64,000 nt of DNA from positions 3,658,001 to 3,722,000 of the forward strand of contig PUFA01000068.1 of NCBI GenBank assembly GCA_003508835.1. The letters are read 5' to 3'. The translations under genes were made by a program, and so were the position numbers. How positions within the stretch are numbered: the first letter of the stretch is position 1; every line of letters begins with the position of its first letter. Origin of the DNA: Eonycteris spelaea (lineage: Eukaryota; Chordata; Mammalia; Chiroptera; Pteropodidae). Positions 1-11,924 of the stretch are shown in pieces. The notes under the pieces are model-generated. The model saw only the letters and a list, made by a program, of their open reading frames with translations. It was not told the DNA's origin and searched no databases.

Positions 1-1920
1 TACATTTGGAATATTGTGTCTTCCAAACCCTTCCCTAATCTGAAGCTATTTGCTTGGGTCTTGAGTAGAGGCTGCTTATCTGTGTCAAAGTGACAGGTCC
101 TCCAGGAAAGTGTGAGATATTTCATTCTAACTGATATAATTTCAAAAGCAGTTTCTGATCATCTATGATTTTAGAGTACAAAGTTTCTCAGTGAATAATG
201 AAGCAGTAGTCATTCAAAAAAGGAGTTATTATGACCCTTTATAGCTACAGCATGTACTTGGGAGAAATACTGTTTCCTATGAAGTTTGCAGCTGGCTTTA
301 TCTGGGTCTATTATTTCAGGCTCATGAATGACAGGGCAGATTTGTGGTGCCTAAGTTTTTCTTTTTTTTAATTTAATTAATTTAATTTAATTTAATTTAA
401 TTTATTTAACCTTTCTTATGCCAAATCTAGTCTCAGAGCCTCTGCGCATCACTTGAAACTTCAAAGAAATTGAGGAAATTCCAGAATACTGAATATACTG
501 TTTTCAAAAAGAATATTTTCTAGAAACTAGGAAACTTGATGTTGCTCCTTGTCAGTATTCTAACTTAGATTAGAAATTCATTGATATTCTTTTCTCATAG
601 GGTTTTTTTTTTTAAGTTGGTAAATCAGAAAAATTACACCTCATCTTTGTGATATGCTTCCAAGTATACAAATTGCTTTAATTTTGATTTAATTTGATTC
701 TCACTATGAGTGTCTTAATTTTCGTATTAGGAATTGAGTCAAGAATGCTCAGTAACCTGCTCAGTGTCATACAGAAAATTTATTTTTCCTTAATATTCAT
801 GATTTGTCCATTGCTCTATGCTGCCTACGAGTTAAAAGAATTCCTAGAATTATTAGATTTGAGAAAACATTTGTAAGGAAGAAGGTTGATATCAGTTTGG
901 GAAATGATTGCTTTTCTGTTTATCTCAAAATCATTCTTCTCTCTTCCCCATTTTTATTGATGCTCAACTGTAGTTTCCATTAAACTTGCAAGATTAAATT
1001 CCCAGGGGTTCTCCAATTTTTGGGATTTAACCATGTTTATAGTTTTGTGTGGGAAATTTTAAGCTTCAAATATTCAAGCTTTATCTTCAAATACAGTCAG
1101 ATTTTGACGTGCTGTGTATTAGGACTTTAAAATAAGAATTTTGGAGGAGGACACAATTCAGCCCATAACAAATACATTGTTCATCATTGTATTTCTGGAG
1201 TCTGTCATAGTTAATAGAGCTTAGTATTTTTGTTAGTTGAATGAAAGAAAAGAAAATTAAGTTTTCAGGATGGTAGAAGTTTGAACACTTAAAACAATAG
1301 TTGTAAGAATTATTAGGCAAGTAGTCAATTGGATGGCAGATTAAAACTTCTCTACAGGGTTAACTGGGATATGAGGAGACAAAGCATGAAGTAATAGTAT
1401 TTTGATTAAAGTATGATTATAAAATTTCCAGTGTTACTTTTGAGGTAAGGACATAGTAAACTTTAAAAGATTTGATAGCAGCTAAGATTCTGTCAGTTAG
1501 TGGGACTTCTTCTCCTTAAAGTGTTGATAGTTTAAGATGATCTTCTAGCTTTTCGGATAACCAAGTCTGATATTAGTCATTTACTTTTTTATTTCACCTA
1601 ATCAATGTGCAGTCAAAATTGTAGCCATTTTACTTAGCCATATCAAGTAAAATCAAATTGCCTGAAATACGAAAACAAAGGGGCAAATATTTCTCATATG
1701 TATAGTTAAATTTAGAAGCCAATTTAGTTATGCATAAAAGATTAAGTGGAACAGCTACCTATTAATAATTACAATTTCACTTTTTATAAAACCAATGCAT
1801 GTTCTGTTGTGTCCTTCCTCTTTCTAAATAATGTAAATTGTCATGACTCATTAGTCTAAAAGATTTTCTTAACATGGCAGAATATATTTTTTCCTTTAAT
1901 ATAAAAGTTTTTTGAAAAGT
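1..1920. other. Unassigned non-coding flank
   Basis: Apart from a short pentanucleotide repeat I recognise no gene and no confident repeat here. Open frames are short (at most 77 codons), AT-rich, and lack splice-site or codon signals. It may hold very old repeats too decayed to see by eye. Confidence 0.4.
362..411. repeat. (TTTAA)n microsatellite
   Basis: About seven near-perfect units of the pentamer tttaa, preceded by a short T run. This is simple-sequence DNA, possibly grown from the A/T tail of an old retroposon; no flanking element was recognised. Confidence 0.85.
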
Positions 1921-4900
1921 TTTCAGGGAGATTCTGGTCAAGATGGCAGATTAGATAAATACTGTGCTTGCCCCCTCTCACAACCACATCAAAATTACAA
2001 CAAAACAACAGAATAGCCATCATTGGAAGTCATCTGAATTCTAGCTGAACAGAAGTCCTACAACTGGGGACACACAGAAGAGGCCACCTTGAGATTGGTA
2101 GGAGGGGCGGAGATGCAAAATGGGCTAGTCCCACACTTGTGTGGCAGTTGAGAATTGGGAGAAATAGCTCTGCAGCAGAGGTTGTCCCAGAAGAGTGAGG
2201 GGTCCTGGCCTGGGGTTCCACCGCTAGGAAGAGAAGTCCCCACAACTTCTGGCTGTGAAAACCAGCAGAGATTGTGGCCAAGTGAGACAGAGGGCTGAGG
2301 TAGTCACAGAACTTCATCTTAAAGGGCTCGTGCACAGACTTACTCACTGATGGACTCATTCTGAGCTCCAGCACTGGGGCAGCAGTTTAAAAGGCACCAG
2401 GGACACCCGGGAAGGAACTAAGTTGTCTGGCTTCAGGGAGAGGGCTGGAGGGGAAGCTTTCTCTCAGACAGAAGTGCTGGTGGAGGACATTGTTTCTTTG
2501 TTGCTTCCCCAGCCCCTTGGCTTACAGACCCAGGCAGGTGCCATATCTGAGTCTCCATCAACCTTGCTAATATTGGTCTCCCTGCTCTGGTGATTCCCTG
2601 AGACCCTACCCATCCTAAGTGCAGGCCCGCTCAAGCTGCTTGCAGTGGTTTTTCCATATATATGGCTTGTCTTGGCTCATACTGCAAACTTTCTTAAAAC
2701 CTCTCAAAGGTTCACAAAATCTAAACAAACTGCATCTGGCCTCCGTGTGCCCTGTACCTCTTGCTGAGCAGCCCCAAGCCCTAGCGCTAGCGGCAGATGG
2801 CCTGTTTGTGGCTTGGCCTCTTGAGGCACTTCCAAGACTAGTATGGGTGTTGACCATCTGTAGATTGCTTGGTGGCCCATGCCAGGTGGCCCTGGGTAGG
2901 GCACAGGCTGAAGCTGAACTTATGTTGGGGCCCCTCTTACAAGGTCCTGGCCTATATGCCTGGTGGCCAGCCTTGGTCTGAGCTGGAGTACCACCTGGGG
3001 TCACATCTGAGGATGACACATCCAAAGGGAAGAAAGGGCAGGCACTAGAGCCCTGCTAGCGCATATCTTGCTATGTAGGGTCATCCCCTGCACAACAGCT
3101 CCTTGACTGGTCATGGCCAGTTCTCACAATCAATCTGTGGAAGACTGTGCCACTGGGCCCCACAGCACACCTACTACATAAGGCCACTCTACTAAGACTG
3201 GGAGACAGAGCAGCCGTACCTAATACATAGAAACAAACATTAGCAGGCAGCCAAAATGGGGAGTCAAAGAAACATGTTTTAAGTGGTGGAACAGAAAAAA
3301 AGAAGTAAGCAAAATGGAGGTAAGCAATCTACCAGATGCAGAGTTCAAAACGTTTGTTATAAGGATGCTCAATGAACTTAGGGGAAAAAATAGAGGAACT
3401 CAGTGAGAACTTTAACAAACAGATAGAAAACATAAAAGTGGAGATAGAAAACATAAAAAAACCAAATTAAGAATACAATAACCAAAATGAAAAATACTTT
3501 AGGAAGAATTAACAGTAGATTAGATCAAGCAAAGGATCAAAGCAGTGATTTTTCTATGAGATAAGGTAGCAGAAAACAACCAATCAGAACAGCAATAAGA
3601 AAAAATCCAAAAAAAATGAAGATAGTTTAAGAGACCTCTGGGACAGCATCAAGTGTAACAACATTAGTATATAGGGATACTAGCAAGAGAAGAGAGAGAG
3701 TAAGGAATTGCAAACCTATTCCAAGAAGTAATGACTGAAAACTTCTTAAACCTGGTGAAAGAAACTGACACACAGGCCAAGGAGGTACAGAGAGTCCCAA
3801 ATGAGATGAACCCAAAGAGGCCCACGCCAAAATACATCATCATTAAAATGTCATAGTTTAGAGACAAAGAATCTTAAATCCTGCAAGAAAAAAGCAGTTA
3901 CCTACAAAGGAGCTCCTAGAAGACTGTCAGTTGATTTCTCAATAGAAGCTTTGCAGGATAGAAGGGATTGGCAGGAAATAGTCAAAGTGATGAAAAGTGA
4001 GGACCTACAACCAAGATGACCCTACCCAGCAAAGCTACTATTTAGAATCCAAGGACAGATAAAGAGCTTCCCAGATAAGAAAAAGCTAAAGAATTTCACC
4101 CCATTAAGCCAATGTACAGGAAATGTTAGAAGGACTTCTTTAAGAAGAAGGGAAAAAAAGATAAATATGAATAAAATGGCAATAACTGCATATCTATCAA
4201 CTATTACTGTAAATGTAAATGGATTAAATGCTCCAATCAAATGATAGGGTGGCTAAATGGTTAAGAAAATAAGACCCTTACATATGCTGACTACAAAAGA
4301 CCCATTTTAGATTAAAAGAGACATGCAAACTGAAAATAAAGAGATTAAAACAAACGTTTTATGAAAATGGAAACAAATAAAAACTGGAGTAGCAATAATT
4401 ATAACAGACTAATAGACTTTAAAACAAAGGCTATAGCAAGAGTCAAAGAATGACCCAGTTATCCCACTTCTGGGTATTTATCTGAAGAAACCTAAAACAC
4501 TACTTTGAAGGAACATGTGAATCTATATGTTCATTTCTGCAGTATTTACAGTAGCCAAGATTTAGAGGCATCCTAGGTGTCCATCAAAGGATGCATGGAT
4601 AAAAAAGAAGTGGTATATATACACAGTGGAAAATTACTCAGCCATAAAAAGAATCAAATCTTGCCATCTGCAACAACATGGATGGACCTAGAGGGTATTG
4701 TGCTTGGTGGAGTAAGTCAGACAGAAAGATAAATGTCATATGTGGAATCTAGAGAATGAGATAAACAACAGAAACAAGCTCATAGATACAGAGAGCATTT
4801 TGATGGTTGTTAGATTGGGGTATGGGGAAGAATGATGCAGGCAGGGGATTAAGAAGTATAAATTGGTAGTTACAAAATAGTCATGGGGATGTAGAGTATA

Positions 4901-5060
4901 GCATAGGAAATATAGTCATAGTTTGTAATAACTGTGTGGTGTCAGGTGGGTATTGAGTTTATTGAGGTGATCATTTAATAAGTTTCATAAATGTCTAATC
5001 ACTGTGTTGTGCACCTGAAATGAACATATTATATGTCAACTATAATCGAAAAAAATAAGA
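1921..5060 (+). mobile_element. L1/HAL1-like element, 5' head kept, ORF2 mostly missing
   Basis: The left end (from about 1924) reads like an L1 5' leader: 'caagatggcagattagata', then a GC-richer leader to about 3250. It is followed by ORF1-like sequence containing the conserved stretch 'caaagaggcccacgcc' near 3817, and then the start of ORF2 (endonuclease region, 'gtaaatggattaaatgc' near 4212). Near 4446 the sequence jumps directly to the last part of ORF2 ('gacccagttatcccactt') and a laurasiatherian-type 3' UTR ending around 5050 in an A-rich tail. At about 3.1 kb it is about half of a normal L1, because roughly 2.5 kb or more of ORF2 is absent. ORF1 is broken by early stops. It could be a member of a half-LINE (HAL1-type) family or an ordinary L1 with a private deletion. 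The flanks share 'aatataaaa' (about 1900 and 5059), a weak candidate target duplication. Confidence 0.75.
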
Positions 5061-5094
5061 ATATAAAAATTCAAGAAGTTTTTCATTTAAAAAT

Positions 5095-5432
5095 TATATT
5101 CTGTTAGGAAAACAGTATATACTTAGCATAGTGAAAATAATCTGTATGATATCATATGATAAAAACATGTCATTATACATTTGTCCAAATACATACAATG
5201 TACAACAGCAAGCATGGATAGTAATGCAAACTATGGACTTTGGGTGATTATGATGTGTAATGTGGGTTCTCAAATATTACAAATGTACCACGCTGGTGGG
5301 AGATTGCAGTAATGGAGGAAGTTATGCATATGTGGGTTTAAGAGAGATGTGGAAAATTCTCGTACCTGCATTTCTTTCATTTTTTCCTATGAACCTTAAA
5401 CTCCTTAAAAAAGTGAATTAAAAAAAAAGAAT
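5095..5432 (+). mobile_element. L1MB-like 3' end
   Basis: Plus-strand L1M 3' UTR. It contains the typical order 'catttgtccaaatacata', 'aactatggactttgggtga', 'accacgctggtgggagat' and a final A-rich tail at 5418-5430. Only the 3' end is present, as expected for a 5'-truncated copy. It directly follows the tail of the preceding element. Confidence 0.75.
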
Positions 5433-5487
5433 ACACATACCCAACGGTGCCATTGAGTAATATCTTTTCTAACGTGACTCCAATTAG

Positions 5488-5705
5488 GACACAGTGGAGA
5501 TAGCATGGGGTTAGAACCATCTGGGTTTGCATTTTGGTTGTACTACTCATGCGATATGATTCATTTATACTATTTAAGCTTTATGAAACTGTAAAATGTG
5601 AAAACAGAATTCTACCTCTCAGTCAGAGTGAAGATTAAATAAGATATTTTTGTACCTAGAACACTTAATAATGTTTACTAAATAAATGGAAGTTATTATA
5701 AGTGA
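5488..5705 (+). mobile_element. MIR SINE
   Basis: Diverged MIR in plus orientation. The 5' part 'gatagcatggggttagaa', the core region, 'gtgaagattaaataagat' and the end 'taatgtttactaaataaatgg' follow MIR order. Confidence 0.7.
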
Positions 5706-6457
5706 TTATTTAATGAATTTTTATGAGACTCTCAAAACAGTATGTCTTTATTATCTCATAAGAATTTTTAACCTTTTAAAAAGTATGAGCAGCATTTTGT
5801 AGTTTCAAAAGTAAAATTCTACCAATTTCCCTTAGAAATGTATAACAAAACAATTTCCTTCAAAGTTAACAATTAGCACTGTAATTTCTCGTGCTAATTA
5901 ATTGAGCTTATTTTGGATTTCATCTGTCAGCATGATTGGAGTAGATTGTGCATTTTGTGGAGGTATGTTAACTCTGCCAGACTTGAAATGCCTAATGGAG
6001 TTAAAAGATCCTTAAGTGTTCTCAAAGATTTTGTGTGTCTCACTTTAACTCAAGGCACTATACCAAGATTTTATTTTTTCAAACTGATAAATTTAGAGTA
6101 AGATGGTTTGTAAGATAAAATTTGTTCTTTTACTTAAGGGATAAATGATCATTTAAAACACAAAGCCATAAGTTATATTATAAGGGATGGATTTGAAAAT
6201 CAGCAGGCATGTATGTAGCTTTGGACAAATTGTTTAATATCTCTGCTCAATTGTAGAATGGATACAGCGCACCCATTTCTTCAGAATCTTTCCAGACACT
6301 GAATGTCTCAACAACATGCTATTTAATACATACCAAGTACAGAGTTTGGTAGGGAAATTTGTACCGGTTGTTCCATCATTGTTTTAGTGTACATTATTTA
6401 CTAGATTTATGTTTTTTTTTTTCTGTTCTTTTCTGTCCTTTGTTTATTTTGTTTTGA
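5706..6457. other. Unassigned; weak MIR-like patch
   Basis: No gene is visible. A MIR-like patch may lie at about 6185-6275 ('gtagctttggacaaattgt'). A short splice-flanked piece (5931-5962) was considered and not accepted as an exon. Confidence 0.3.
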
Positions 6458-6506
6458 ATGTTTTTTTAAATTAAATTTATTGGGGTGACATTGGTTTTTA
6501 TGTTTT
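6458..6506 (-). mobile_element. Very short L1 3'-end insertion with target duplication
   Basis: About 35 bp (6465-6499) match the terminal L1 3' end in minus orientation: a T run, then 'aaatttattggggtgacatt'. The flanks repeat 'atgtttt' (6458-6464 and 6500-6506). The right copy is followed by 'aaa', giving a TTTT/AA endonuclease site at the inferred empty locus. The same tail occurs in larger L1 copies at 42.4 and 43.6 kb. Confidence 0.6.
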
Positions 6507-6886
6507 AAATTCTACTCCCTAATTCATTTTATTCTCATAGTTATATTTTGTTTTTAATTTTATAGCATTTGAATCTCCTCAACCGGCATTTCTGTTGATT
6601 TTCACTATTTTTTATTTTGTGAATTTTATTTTCTTTATTACTGTTAATATTTTATTTTTGTTAACTTTATGTTTAAAATTTTTATTTAGTTGGATTCTAA
6701 ACTTTTAATCTCCTTTAGGTTAAATTTGATTTATTGTGTCTGTTTTTTCTGCATCTCCTTATTTAAAATATATTGACTTTTGATTAAAAAACACTCATGT
6801 CCAGTTCTTATTTTATCTTGCCAACATTATTTTTTGAATTCTCTTTCACTTTATTCTAGTTCATTTTTCCTAAACATTGAATTTCT
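6507..6886. other. T-rich unassigned stretch
   Basis: Strongly T-rich on the plus strand, with no recognisable gene or repeat family. It may contain the decayed start of the L2 seen on the right of the minus-strand gene copy. Confidence 0.3.
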
Positions 6887-6889
6887 GTA

Positions 6890-7447
6890 ATTTAATCTTT
6901 TTCCTTTTTTTATATTTTATTTTACTCCATGATTTGTTTATTTGTTAAGTGTCATGAAGCACGGGTTTAGGATGGTAGAATGCATAAACTGTATACAAAG
7001 GCTGCCTTCCTTCTGGTGGTCTCTGTTGTTGCCCCTCTGGCTCTCTCTAACAGATATTTCAACACTTTCAAGAAGGACGTCTAAAAAGCACCACTCCAGG
7101 TGACTCAAATTCCAGGTCACTCTTCGGATACAGGGGTTTACTTTCCTTAGCACAGGAATTATTCTTTCTGTGTAGAAAGCACACTTGATTTATCTTAGTA
7201 GTACTACTTTTCGATATCCCACACACTCTGGATCTTTCACTGGGAATTGAACATTGTGAAATCTCATCCATGTGCAATACAGAACCATTATATCGTGAGG
7301 AAACTGTGCCACTGGTGTGCTTTAATCCAGAAGGAGATGGTAGGCAAGAGGTGATTTTCTGGAAAAGATCTATGATTGGACCTGCACGAAAAAGCTGATG
7401 GAAAGAGATACAGGAGCCACCTTTTACAGGTTTCTGGCTTTGACTTT
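6890..7447 (-). pseudogene. Probable processed gene copy or terminal exon, unknown gene
   Basis: On the minus strand a frame is open from 7445 to a TGA at 7070-7068, giving 125 sense codons with no ATG at its left edge. The product is rich in S, K and P and ends 'EFESPGVVLFRRPS'; I do not recognise the protein. About 130 nt after the stop come two AATAAA signals (6942-6937 and 6921-6916) and a short A-rich tract (near 6911-6900). This is what the 3' end of an mRNA looks like. L2 sequence resumes on the right at about 7490, so the segment appears inserted. The best reading is a 5'-truncated processed copy that still has part of its reading frame and 3' UTR. A true last exon of a minus-strand gene, or an LTR with its own poly(A) signal, is possible. 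No clear target duplication was found. Confidence 0.4.
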
Positions 7448-7489
7448 ACATAAGTATGCTTCTAATACACTTAGTAGAAAGATACTTTC

Positions 7490-7862
7490 CTTCTCAGCAA
7501 GAACTGCAACTTGTTAAATTAATTGATAAGCTCTATGTTGCCAAATCTAATGCATTTTTTGGTCCTTACCTAATTTGTGCGTTGAGCAACATTCGCAAGG
7601 TTGAAAACTTCCCATTTCTTCAAACACTTTCTTCTCTTACCGTCTAATATTATAGATTTGCCTGGACTTTCTCCGGTCTCATAGGCCTCTTTTTAGTCTC
7701 CTGAGCAGATTCCTATTTTTATCCTTTGTTTCCGAATATTGATGAAGTCCTTGGGTCTTGGTGCTCTCTTCCCTCTACACTTTCCCCAGCTGATCACATA
7801 TGTTTTCATGAGTTAAGATTCTGCCTATAGACTGATGACTCCTCAGATTTTATTTGTAGTCA
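7490..7862 (+). mobile_element. L2 LINE, ORF2 C-terminal region
   Basis: Plus-strand L2. 'ttgccaaatctaatgcatt', 'cttcaaacactttcttctct', 'ggtgctctcttccctctac' and 'agactgatgactcctcaga' follow the order of the L2 reverse-transcriptase 3' region. The frame is decayed. Confidence 0.6.
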
Positions 7863-8345
7863 AACTTCTCTGAATTTACTCATTCAACAAATTCTTTTTG
7901 AGCACCTCTTGTATACATGATGATCAGGCACTATTTTAGGCACAGTGAATAGCATGCACACAAAATTTCTCACAGAACTTGAGTTTCAGTGGGTAAAAGA
8001 GGCAATAGAGTAAATCACCAAAATATATAAAATGTCATATGGTGATAAGAACTATAGAGAATAAAACAGGAAGGGGGAGAAAGAGTGTACCAGGGTGAGA
8101 GAGCATTACAATTTAAAATAGCATGATTTGGGAAAGTCTCACTAAAAAGGTAACCGTTGAGCTAAGACCTAAAAGAGGAGGCGGCAAGCAAGTAAATGCC
8201 TGGGAGCGGAGTATTCCAATTAAAGAGAATAGCAAATACAAAAGCCTTAAGATGGTGTGCTACTTTGAGTTATCTCTTCAGCTAATGGGTTTGGATTCCA
8301 AAATTGGCTCAGGCCTGAGAGCTGAGTTAAAGATTATGGCTTTTT
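7863..8345 (-). mobile_element. L2 LINE 3' end
   Basis: Minus-strand L2 3' end. It starts with 'tactcattcaacaaattct', then 'aggcactattttaggcac', 'aaagtctcactaaaaaggta', and the match to the 'cctttgcacttgctg' region in reverse near 8230. It meets the plus-strand L2 tail-to-tail or by rearrangement. Confidence 0.7.
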
Positions 8346-8349
8346 ATTG

Positions 8350-9060
8350 AGGCAGACACTTTCAGCCTCTTGCTCTTCTATTCTTGCTTTTTGTGATTTT
8401 GGATGTTTAGCAGCACTCTTATTGGCTGCTACTCTCTTCTGCCCCTATGGACACCATGCTCTATTAACTACCACCAAAACTCCCCATGTGTCAAGCACCT
8501 TGGCTGTTCCTCCGACAATGCTGCTCATTACAGTTATTGCAGCCTGGGCTTCTGGCAGTGAAATGCTCTCACTTTGCCAACTCTGTGATCATCTGCCCTT
8601 CCATCATCTCAGACTGGCAGAGAACAGCCACTACTGATTTCTTATTGATGTTGCTGTCCCTATTACTAGAACATTCCTGATGGCCTTGGTGACTGATGTG
8701 TCCTCTGGGCCTTTATTTAGAATGTAATTCTGGATCCTCTGGCCTTTCGAAATATATTCATTCCAGCATGCCTCTTTCTCTTAACCTCTTTGTTCCGCCC
8801 TCTATTATCTTTCAGGGGAGCACAGGCATTTCTTCTTCATTGAGGGTTATTATTGTTTTTCTCAGGCTGCTACATGCCAAGCCTTCAGAAAGTTTGCCCT
8901 GTCCCTGGAAGAAGTTCTTGATTAAGGCATTAGAGCCCATGTCTGAGTGTCTCCAAGTTAATGAATTCTTGCTTGCCAACTCTGACAGTCCAACCCTCTT
9001 ATCAAGTACCCTCAGACTCTAATCCCACGTGTACCTGCTTGGTTCCTCTTAGTAAATGTC
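8350..9060 (-). other. Unresolved old repeat, perhaps ERV-L/MaLR internal
   Basis: This block is richer in G+C than its surroundings. Read on the minus strand it gives interrupted coding-like text ('GQKRVAANKSAAKHPKSQKA', with stops), which suggests a decayed gag-like internal region. Plus-strand open frames here (96 and 108 codons) have no start context or domain and are more likely shadows. The family was not identified. Confidence 0.3.
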
Positions 9061-10180
9061 AGCTAGTTTTTATAATTTTTTAGATGAATAGTCTCTTTCC
9101 TTCTTATCGGGCCTGACAAGTCATTATCTGGGTTATGCTAGGATTTAACTCTAGTTACAGTGAGAAGAGGTAGGGGGAACTCTTGAGGGGGCCGTCCTTT
9201 ACCTCATGGAAGAGAAGCTTCATCCATATTCTACCAGCCACAATTCAGTCATCTGGCTGCATAGAACTCCAAAGGAAGCTTGGTAATGGAATGTAACTGT
9301 GTTATGAGGAAAGAGAGGTAACAGATTTGGTGAGCATGTAGCCAGTTTCTGCCCAAATGTCTCTAGGACTTAAAAGACCATATTATCCTGGAAAGAAATT
9401 GATTTTTTTCAGCTCTTGACATGCTGGCTTTTAGAAATAGAGTAGTTCCGCTGAGATTAATTTTCTTCTTGTGTAGCTATAGCTGTAAATGTTGGTTAAG
9501 CATACTTTCTACAAGTGCTTACACCCCAGCCCCATTCACTGTTTCAGTTTTTTTTCAGTTTATATTTTTAGATTACTTAAATTATATTTTGTATGTTTCA
9601 ATTATGTTTAATTATGTTTCATCACATACTTTTGTGCTTCTAAAAGATTTTCGCTATTGGCGAGTTTTAAATTGAGGTAAAAAATTTTCCACTGTAAAAA
9701 CAAATTGAGGTAGAAGGTGAATATTGTGTAATGGAAGATAAGTTCTTGAGAGGTTGCTGCCCAATCAAATCACATTTTGCCGTTGGTAGATATTTTAAAA
9801 TTGGAGATTTGATACAATGATTTAAAAAATAGAGTAGGTTGGTGAAATAAATTCAAAGAGCTAGAAGAGGTTATAGGTAAGTTATATCTCATAAATACGT
9901 ATTAACCTGAAAAAATTAGGGCACACTTTGTCCTATGATTCACACACAAAAGAACAGCTTGATAAAAGATGAAACAAGGAGAAATCATTAGTTATGAACA
10001 TACCCTTTCAAAATGCAGTAAGGCATAATTTAGCAGGCAACGAGCCTCATCTCTTACCACAAATCATTTTAGAAAAAAAAATCCCTCATTTACAGAATTT
10101 TGCTTACTATCCTAATCATTTGACATTTAAATATGGTTTGTGTCATTACTGAGATTTTATATGAAGGGGAGCAATATTTT
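9061..10180. other. Unassigned non-coding stretch
   Basis: No gene, RNA or confident repeat seen. AT-rich, with a short A run at 10072-10081. Confidence 0.4.
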
Positions 10181-10184
10181 AATT

Positions 10185-10560
10185 TTCATTTCACACATGA
10201 AGAAACAGGTATTCACTGTAGTACATTTAAGGCTCACGTAAGTCTAGATTAGAATTCTAATTGATTGCTTCTGACTTTCAGGCTTAATGTGTCCACATAT
10301 CATAGAGAAATTTTAATCATAGTTTATTAAAGTTGAAAGTTATTTGAATGAAGGTCTGCCTTTTATAATTGAGGAAAATGATGCTCAGAGACAAAGAAAC
10401 TGAACGATTACACAGTGAGTTCACCCATTTAAACATGAGTATACTTTATGTTCTCTGTAACAAGTACTATTTTCTAGTTATTATCTAAAATTCTAAATGA
10501 ACAACAATGAATCCTGCCCTAAAGGGACTCATAGTCTGATGGAAGAGATTGACGTGTTAA
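10185..10560 (-). mobile_element. Decayed MIR pieces and an L2 3' fragment
   Basis: Weak minus-strand MIR signatures at about 10190-10285 ('acacatgaagaaacagg') and 10330-10430 ('gaggaaaatgatgctcagag'). An L2 3' fragment follows at 10455-10560 ('acaatgaatcctgccct'). Confidence 0.4.
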
Positions 10561-10869
10561 GGGATATTCAGAGACACTGCTGTAGTTGATCAAAACCCAG
10601 TGGTGGATCTTAAGCAGGAGAATTATCTAGTCCAATTTGTATTTTATAAAGATTATATGAACAGTATTATGGAGACTTTTTTTCCCCATTCTGCTTTTCT
10701 TTATTCAAAATATTTAAGGTCTTTTCCTTTTTTTTTCTATTGGAAATCTTTCCTGGTACCATCAGTTTATATTATTCACTCCAATTTTATGCTACCATAT
10801 CACTGTACTTCACTTAACAACTTAATCTGTCCAAAAGAAAACTCTTGATTTCTCTTTTGCTATATCCCT

Positions 10870-11757
10870 CACAAACTTTTTCTTATTCTAACTTCCTCAT
10901 CCCAGTTAATGGCACCACTGTACACCCAGGATTCTCATGCTAAACTCTGACGAGTCATCTTTGTTTCCTCTTTCTCCTTACCCCCACATCAAGTCTCACT
11001 GACTGTACTAAATATACCTTGAATATATTTATACTTCTTGCATATTCCATTGCTACTACTGTGGTTGCAGGTGACCATTTCTCTTGCTTGGGTTGCTTTC
11101 ATAGTTGCCTTAGTGGCTACCTAATTCTACTTTTGTTCCTGGAATCCATTTTCACACAGAAGCCTGTAAAAATGTAAATTTGATCAGATTATTTTCTTGC
11201 TTTAAACTTTCCAGTGGACTTCTGTTACACTTAGGATAAAATCAAAATCTTTTACCATGTTCTGCAAAGCTTTATATGATATAGTCTTTACTGAGCCTTT
11301 GACTTCATCTCCTATTACTTTCTTAGTCAGTGTGCTTCACCTTGTCCCTGGGGGCTTTTACACTGATTCTTTTTCCTGCAAAGTATACTCTGCCTCTGGA
11401 TTTTTTTCATGGCTGGTTACTCCTTCTTATTCTGGTCTTAGCTCAAATCAGAAAAGCCTTCTTTAACCACCAAACTACCTAGGCTCCCTCATATTTCCCA
11501 CTTATTCTTTATCATATCACTATTTATTATGTTTTTAATAGCACCTTCCACTGTTTGCTATTTGAAATTATCTTTCTTTTTCTTTTTCTTTTTCTTTTTC
11601 TTTTTCTTTTTCTTTTTCTTTTTCTTTTTCTTTTCTTTTTTAACATGAATGTTCTTCCTGAGAGCAGAATCCTGGTCTATCATTCACCACTATATTCTTA
11701 GTCAGTGCCTTCACCTACATTTAGATGCTCAGTAGTAATTTTTAGATGGATGAATCA
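10870..11757 (+). mobile_element. L2 LINE 3' region
   Basis: A long plus-strand L2. Recognisable pieces in order are 'tcaagtctcactgactgta', 'aatttgatcagattatttt', 'aaaatcttttaccatgttct', 'cttctttaaccaccaaact', and the end 'agtcagtgccttcacctac' to 'gatggatgaatc'. It is interrupted by a pyrimidine microsatellite at 11572-11641. The open frame at 11257-11466 is untranslated L2 sequence, not a gene. Confidence 0.75.
11572..11641. repeat. (CTTTTT)n pyrimidine tract
   Basis: About eleven units of ctttt(t) form a 70-bp homopyrimidine tract inside the L2. Such tracts can adopt triplex structures and are length-variable. Confidence 0.9.
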
Positions 11758-11769
11758 TAACATTTGCCA

Positions 11770-11920
11770 CACTTTGTGCAATCAATAGTTTAACTCTCTT
11801 TCTCTGAAGATTATAAGCTCTAGAAGAGTGTGAACCATGCCTGCCTTGCTCATCATTATACATTAAGAGCTTAGCACATAATAGGAATTTAATAAATATT
11901 TGATGGTTGAGTAAATGATC
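11770..11920 (+). mobile_element. Second L2 3' end
   Basis: 'gattataagctctagaagag' to 'ttaataaatatttgatggtt' is a second L2-type terminal 3' UTR, immediately after the end of the previous L2. Two 3' ends in a row point to a separate insertion or a duplication. Confidence 0.55.
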
Positions 11921-11924
11921 AGTT

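Noticed and set aside
2615..3025. 136- and 120-codon frames on both strands
   Set aside because: They lie in the GC-richer L1 leader, overlap each other on opposite strands and have no domain or start context.
5931..5962. 32-nt piece flanked by 'ctgtcag' and 'ggag/gtatgt'
   Set aside because: The donor looks good but the acceptor has a weak pyrimidine tract and nothing else supports an exon.
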